In this document: positions 6,609 through 9,256 of the stretch, one piece after another | How the letters are laid out: every line of letters starts with the position of its first letter | Numbering within the stretch: position 1 is the stretch's first letter | NCBI GenBank assembly: GCA_028691095.1 | Contig: JAQUZZ010000035.1 | Coordinates: 1-9,256, forward strand | Length of the DNA stretch: 9,256 nucleotides | Origin: Alistipes sp. | GTDB lineage: Bacteria > Bacteroidota > Bacteroidia > Bacteroidales > Rikenellaceae | Direction of reading: 5' to 3' | Position numbers and translations under genes: made by a program | Notes under the pieces: generated by a model | Database searches by the model: none | What the model was told of the DNA's origin: nothing | The model's input: only the letters and a program-made list of their open reading frames with translations

Positions 6609-7769
6609 TTAACAGAGCAAAGTACGCGCCAAGGCTCGTGCCTCCAGATCGGTCTGCCGATACTCCTCCAAGGAGGCGCAAGGGCGGATCTTCGACAGCT
6701 CCAAGGTTTGACGATTGATCCGCGCAATCTCGGTAAACCCGATCTTTCGAGCCAAGAAAGCCTCCACCGCTACCTCATTGGCGGCATTGAGAATGGCACC
6801 CGCATTCTCTCCGCGGCGCAAACACTCGTATGCCAAACTCAGATTAGGGAAGCGTTCCACGTCCGGAGCTAAAAATTCCAGATTTCCCAATGCACAAAAA
6901 TCGACCCGCTGCCCCTCCATCGGGAGTCGTACGGGATAGCTCAGGGCGTATTGAATCGGGAGGTGCATATCGGGCGTGCCGATCTGCGCCTTGATCGCAC
7001 CGTCACAGAACTGCACCATCGAATGGATCACCGACCCCGGGTGGATCACGACCTCAATCTGTTCGGGTCGCAGACCAAAGAGCCAACGCGCCTCGATCAC
7101 CTCAAACCCTTTGTTCATCAGCGAGGCCGAATCAACCGTGACCTTCGCACCCATACACCAATTCGGATGGTTCAGAGCCTCCTCCACCGTCACCTTCCGC
7201 AAATCAGAAGGCGATTTATGGAGAAAAGGGCCTCCCGAAGCGGTCAGAATCACCTTCTCCACCGCCGTATGTTCTCCGGCCAAACATTGAAAGATGGCCG
7301 AATGCTCCGAATCAACCGGCAGAATCGGTGCATGATGCTCCACCGAGAGGCGGGTGATGATCTCTCCGGCCACCACCAAACACTCCTTGTTGGCCAAAGC
7401 GACCCGCTTGCCATGCCGCAGCGCACTGGCCGTGGGGAACAGACCACTGTACCCTACCAAGGCCATGACCACCGTATCGACCTGCTCCGAGGCCACCACC
7501 TGCTCCAAGGCTGCTTCACCGGCATACACCTTGATCGGGTAGGCCGCCAAGGCCTCTCGAACCGCCCCATAGTGCGCCTCGTTGGCAATCACTACGCTGT
7601 CCGGATCGAACTCCAAGGCCTGTGCCACCAACTGCTCCCAATGGTTGCGAGCCGTGAGCACCGTCACTTCCAAGCGTTCCTTGTATCGACGTACAATATC
7701 CAGCGTCTGCGTCCCTATGGAACCCGTAGACCCCAGAATGGCTAATCGTTGCTTAATTTGTGTCATCAT
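6609..7769 (-). CDS. dxr: 1-deoxy-D-xylulose 5-phosphate reductoisomerase
   Basis: DXR (IspC) converts 1-deoxy-D-xylulose 5-phosphate to 2-C-methyl-D-erythritol 4-phosphate with NADPH, the committed step of the non-mevalonate isoprenoid pathway. This 386-residue protein has the NADPH loop GSTGSIG (13-19), ALANKE (124-129), the metal-binding DSE (153-155, D153 and E155), ASGGPF (177-182), HPNW (201-204) and the substrate/metal segment SASLMNKGFE (214-223). All catalytic residues are present and the length is normal. Two ATGs stand side by side (7769 and 7766); either could be used. It is the only non-mevalonate pathway gene in the window. The isoprenoid carrier it ultimately supplies links it to envelope synthesis, in keeping with rseP and the M23-like neighbour. 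Confidence 0.97.
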   Translation of the reverse strand: MMTQIKQRLAILGSTGSIGTQTLDIVRRYKERLEVTVLTARNHWEQLVAQALEFDPDSVVIANEAHYGAVREALAAYPIKVYAGEAALEQVVASEQVDTVVMALVGYSGLFPTASALRHGKRVALANKECLVVAGEIITRLSVEHHAPILPVDSEHSAIFQCLAGEHTAVEKVILTASGGPFLHKSPSDLRKVTVEEALNHPNWCMGAKVTVDSASLMNKGFEVIEARWLFGLRPEQIEVVIHPGSVIHSMVQFCDGAIKAQIGTPDMHLPIQYALSYPVRLPMEGQRVDFCALGNLEFLAPDVERFPNLSLAYECLRRGENAGAILNAANEVAVEAFLARKIGFTEIARINRQTLELSKIRPCASLEEYRQTDLEARALARTLLC

Positions 7770-7821
7770 GCTATCGCCTGAGGAGATGTTGTGCTCGCTT
7801 CACGCGCTAATTATGTATTAA

Positions 7822-7912
7822 CGTGAGTTTCACGAATCGGAAACCTCACAATCTAAAGTAATTTCAAAGAATGCTTGAGTCCCTTTGGTCACGGTATATG
7901 TCTAATGTACCG
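7822..7912 (-). other. M23-dxr spacer with two hairpins
   Basis: The 155-bp gap between the M23-like gene and dxr holds CGTGA/TCACG (7822-7834, 3-base loop) and CGGTATAT/ATGTACCG (7892-7912, 8-bp stem with one G-T pair, loop GTCTA). The second lies 12 bases past the M23 stop on the minus strand but lacks a U-run. The closest -7-like match is the imperfect TACTTTAG (7860-7853). Whether dxr has its own promoter or is read through cannot be settled by eye. Confidence 0.3.
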
Positions 7913-7924
7913 ATGTGTTAATGG

Positions 7925-8800
7925 CTAAAAAACGATATAACCCTCCGGATCGACCGGTGTGCCGTTATACCACAACTCAAACTCAAACGGGCTCTTCACC
8001 GATCCCGAACCTGCAACCATGCCGCTATACCCCACAATCTCTCCGATCGACACACGATCGCCCGTCTTTTTCAACACCTTGGCATTGTGACGATAGACGG
8101 AGATCATATTGTTGGGATGTTGGACGTAGAGCACAAAACCGTCGTCGGGACTCCAAGCCGAAGAGATCACCGCCCCCTCCATCACCGCCATCACGGGCTG
8201 ATTGTCGGGAGCTGTAACCGCCACGCCGTAACGATTGTCAATCGGACTAAACTTCTGGGTCACAATTCCCTTGATCGGGGCAAAGAGCTCCAACGCATTT
8301 CGTAAGTTCTTGCGTGCCGCCTCAGGGTCGCTCAGGCTGTACGGAGTTCCCGATCGCTCCATCTGACGTCGCAACAACGAGTCCTCCACAATGGCAGCCA
8401 CGGCCGGACTGCTACTGCGTAACAGCGAGTCGGAACGCTGAATATCGTTTCGGGTTACCGGATTCTTTCCGGCCATAATCAACGCCACATTATCGCTGTA
8501 TATCTGCATATTATGCAGCTCCTGTTCCAAGGAGTCGAGGCGCATGATGTTTTCGACCAGCAGTGCCCGCGATTTGTTGCCCGGATACCCGGGAATCAAA
8601 TCCAAAACCGGGGTGTAGGCAACCGTCAAGGTGATAATCACAAACAAGATCAACACCAATGCGATCACTCCCGCCAACAGATTCAACGGACTGATGTACA
8701 TATACCACACCTCCTCCTCGGTGTGCTGGTTGCGCACACTGAGGCGATGCTTTTCCCGCATATTATGCAGAAAATAGGTAACGTTTTTTCTGAAATTCAT
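7925..8800 (-). CDS. Membrane-anchored LytM/M23-domain protein, predicted catalytically dead
   Basis: This 291-residue protein has one N-terminal membrane helix (about 40-62, N-terminus basic and cytoplasmic), a linker with a likely short coiled coil (about 84-150), and a C-terminal LytM/M23 domain (about 174-288). Active members cut peptidoglycan cross-links with zinc held by H-x-x-x-D and H-x-H. Here NRYGVAV puts R190 and A194 where His and Asp belong. Aligning FELW (284-287) with the usual HLHFELW replaces the two histidines with P281 and E283. Only H238 (YRHN) survives. The fold is probably kept but peptidoglycan cleavage is not expected. By analogy with EnvC and NlpD it may recruit or activate other envelope enzymes. 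A longer form from TTG 8827 is unlikely because that codon lies inside the promoter's -7 box; the ATG at 8800 follows GAAGGAAG. Confidence 0.88.
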   Translation of the reverse strand: MNFRKNVTYFLHNMREKHRLSVRNQHTEEEVWYMYISPLNLLAGVIALVLILFVIITLTVAYTPVLDLIPGYPGNKSRALLVENIMRLDSLEQELHNMQIYSDNVALIMAGKNPVTRNDIQRSDSLLRSSSPAVAAIVEDSLLRRQMERSGTPYSLSDPEAARKNLRNALELFAPIKGIVTQKFSPIDNRYGVAVTAPDNQPVMAVMEGAVISSAWSPDDGFVLYVQHPNNMISVYRHNAKVLKKTGDRVSIGEIVGYSGMVAGSGSVKSPFEFELWYNGTPVDPEGYIVF

Positions 8801-8824
8801 AGGCTTCCTTCGATTCCTAACGGA

Positions 8825-8832
8825 CAAAGATA
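8825..8832 (-). promoter_or_regulatory. Probable -7 box of the M23-like gene promoter
   Basis: The minus strand reads TATCTTTG, an exact TAnnTTTG. No clear TTG lies 18-20 nt upstream. Transcription would start near 8819, about 19 nt before the ATG at 8800, which helps fix that start codon. Confidence 0.5.
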
Positions 8833-8933
8833 ATCATTTCCTTCTCATTTTGCCACGCGCCACGGCTGAAAAACAGGCCCTGAGACAAAGTTCCCCATCG
8901 GGATTTAGGGAAAAACGCATTGATGGAGGCTTT

Positions 8934-8968
8934 ATTTTCAAGTATTCCCAAAAATCCATTTTGAAAAT
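8934..8968. repeat. Inverted repeat ATTTTCAA/TTGAAAAT over the -33 region
   Basis: Perfect 8-base arms (8934-8941 and 8961-8968) are separated by 19 bases. The right arm covers the -33 TTG of the plus-strand promoter. The geometry would suit an operator, but the arms are AT-rich and the match could be chance. Confidence 0.28.
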
Positions 8969-8989
8969 AGTGAATTCGGTGTAAATTTG
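8959..8989 (+). promoter_or_regulatory. Bacteroidota-type promoter for the right-edge nucleotidyltransferase gene
   Basis: TTTTG (8959-8963), an 18-nt spacer, and TAAATTTG (8982-8989) match the -33/-7 pattern closely. Transcription would start near 8996, leaving a leader of about 96 nt before the ATG at 9092. Confidence 0.65.
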
Positions 8990-9016
8990 CATAGCGTATA
9001 TTGTGTAGTATATGCC

Positions 9017-9042
9017 GACCGGATCTATGGAATAGTCCGGTC
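9017..9042 (+). other. Stable hairpin in the 5' leader of the right-edge nucleotidyltransferase gene
   Basis: GACCGGA (9017-9023) pairs perfectly with TCCGGTC (9036-9042). After a bulged T the stem continues with CTAT/ATAG and closes on a GGA loop, so 11 base pairs in all. It starts about 20 nt after the predicted transcription start and ends 49 nt before the ATG. No U-run follows, so it is not a standard terminator. It may protect the 5' end or bind a regulator. It matches no riboswitch I recognise. Confidence 0.45.
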
Positions 9043-9091
9043 TATCTGAAATCAGAACATGGCATTCGTTGCCTCAATGTAAATCTAAGTA

Positions 9092-9256
9092 ATGGTACAA
9101 CCTACTCTTTTGGTATTAGCTGCCGGCATGGGATCGCGCTACGGTTCACTCAAACAGATGGACGGCATCGGCCCTCACGGTGAAGCAATTATCGACTACT
9201 CGATCTATGATGCCATTCGTGCCGGATTCGGACGGGTGGTTTTTGTCATTCGTCAC
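9092..9256 (+). CDS. Sugar-nucleotidyltransferase-like protein, N-terminal 55 residues only
   Basis: The frame opens at ATG 9092 and runs to the window end without a stop. Residues 6-22 carry the NTP-transferase loop LLVLAAGMGSRYGSLKQ, with the G-x-G-S-R nucleotide-binding turn (12-16) and K21. Next come a GIGPHGE segment and a beta-strand VVFVIR (49-54), as expected for the Rossmann-like N-terminal half of sugar-1-phosphate nucleotidyltransferases. Such enzymes join an NTP and a sugar phosphate into an NDP-sugar. The sugar and nucleotide cannot be told from this fragment; an amino-sugar recycling role of the MurU type is one possibility. A good promoter lies upstream on the same strand, and the gene diverges from the M23-like gene. 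The start lacks a Shine-Dalgarno sequence; the loop position supports it. Confidence 0.82.
   Translation, partial: MVQPTLLVLAAGMGSRYGSLKQMDGIGPHGEAIIDYSIYDAIRAGFGRVVFVIRH

Noticed and set aside
6445..6681. 78-codon minus-strand frame over the dxr-rseP spacer
   Set aside because: It overlaps the dxr 3' end in another frame and lacks any family-like motif.
8801..8827. N-terminal extension of the M23-like protein by nine residues from a TTG codon
   Set aside because: The TTG overlaps the TATCTTTG -7 box and would lie upstream of the predicted transcription start; the ATG at 8800 has a purine-rich stretch before it.
1..9256. A hidden mobile element, CRISPR array, tRNA or defence cassette
   Set aside because: I saw no transposase, terminal inverted repeats with target duplications, spaced direct repeats, cloverleaf pattern or defence-type domain. 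The gaps between genes are short, and the largest (2150-2663) holds only regulatory-type sequence.

Overview
The window looks like a chromosomal, mostly housekeeping segment from a member of the Bacteroidota, probably the order Bacteroidales. Three things support this. Every recognisable promoter fits the Bacteroidota -33/-7 pattern (TTG or TTTG, about 18-19 nt, then TAnnTTTG). Most start codons lack a good Shine-Dalgarno sequence. The proteins resemble Bacteroidales forms, for example the M23-like protein with the IPGYPGNKSR stretch and the gene order M23-dxr-rseP. I cannot name the genus safely.

Layout: seven of the eight genes read leftwards (minus strand) and one reads rightwards at the right edge. 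From right to left these are: a membrane-anchored LytM/M23-domain protein (8800-7925), dxr (7769-6609), rseP (6438-5107), radA (5079-3709), deoC (3542-2664), a citrate synthase (2149-782) and a Pol-beta-type nucleotidyltransferase cut by the left edge (583-1). On the plus strand, a sugar-nucleotidyltransferase-like gene starts at 9092 and runs off the right edge. It diverges from the M23 gene, and each has its own promoter in the 291-bp gap between them.

How the genes work together: the M23-like protein and RseP both act at the cell envelope, and DXR makes the isoprenoid precursors from which the undecaprenyl carrier for peptidoglycan is built. The M23-dxr-rseP-radA stretch can therefore be read as an envelope-centred group followed by a DNA-repair ATPase. 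rseP and radA are separated by 27 bp and are probably co-transcribed. deoC (deoxyribose-5-phosphate breakdown) and the citrate synthase (entry to the TCA cycle) each appear to have their own promoter. The citrate synthase promoter implies an unusually long leader of about 315 nt.

Most notable points: (1) the M23-like protein has lost nearly all zinc-binding residues, so it is probably a non-enzymatic regulator or scaffold; (2) a TTAAGCAC box lies 11-24 nt upstream of three start codons, with related sequences before two more; (3) the citrate synthase leader is long and holds a 16-bp perfect palindrome; (4) a strong 11-bp hairpin sits in the leader of the right-edge nucleotidyltransferase gene. 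I saw no mobile element, CRISPR array, tRNA, rRNA, toxin-antitoxin or defence cassette, and no clear undescribed multi-gene system.
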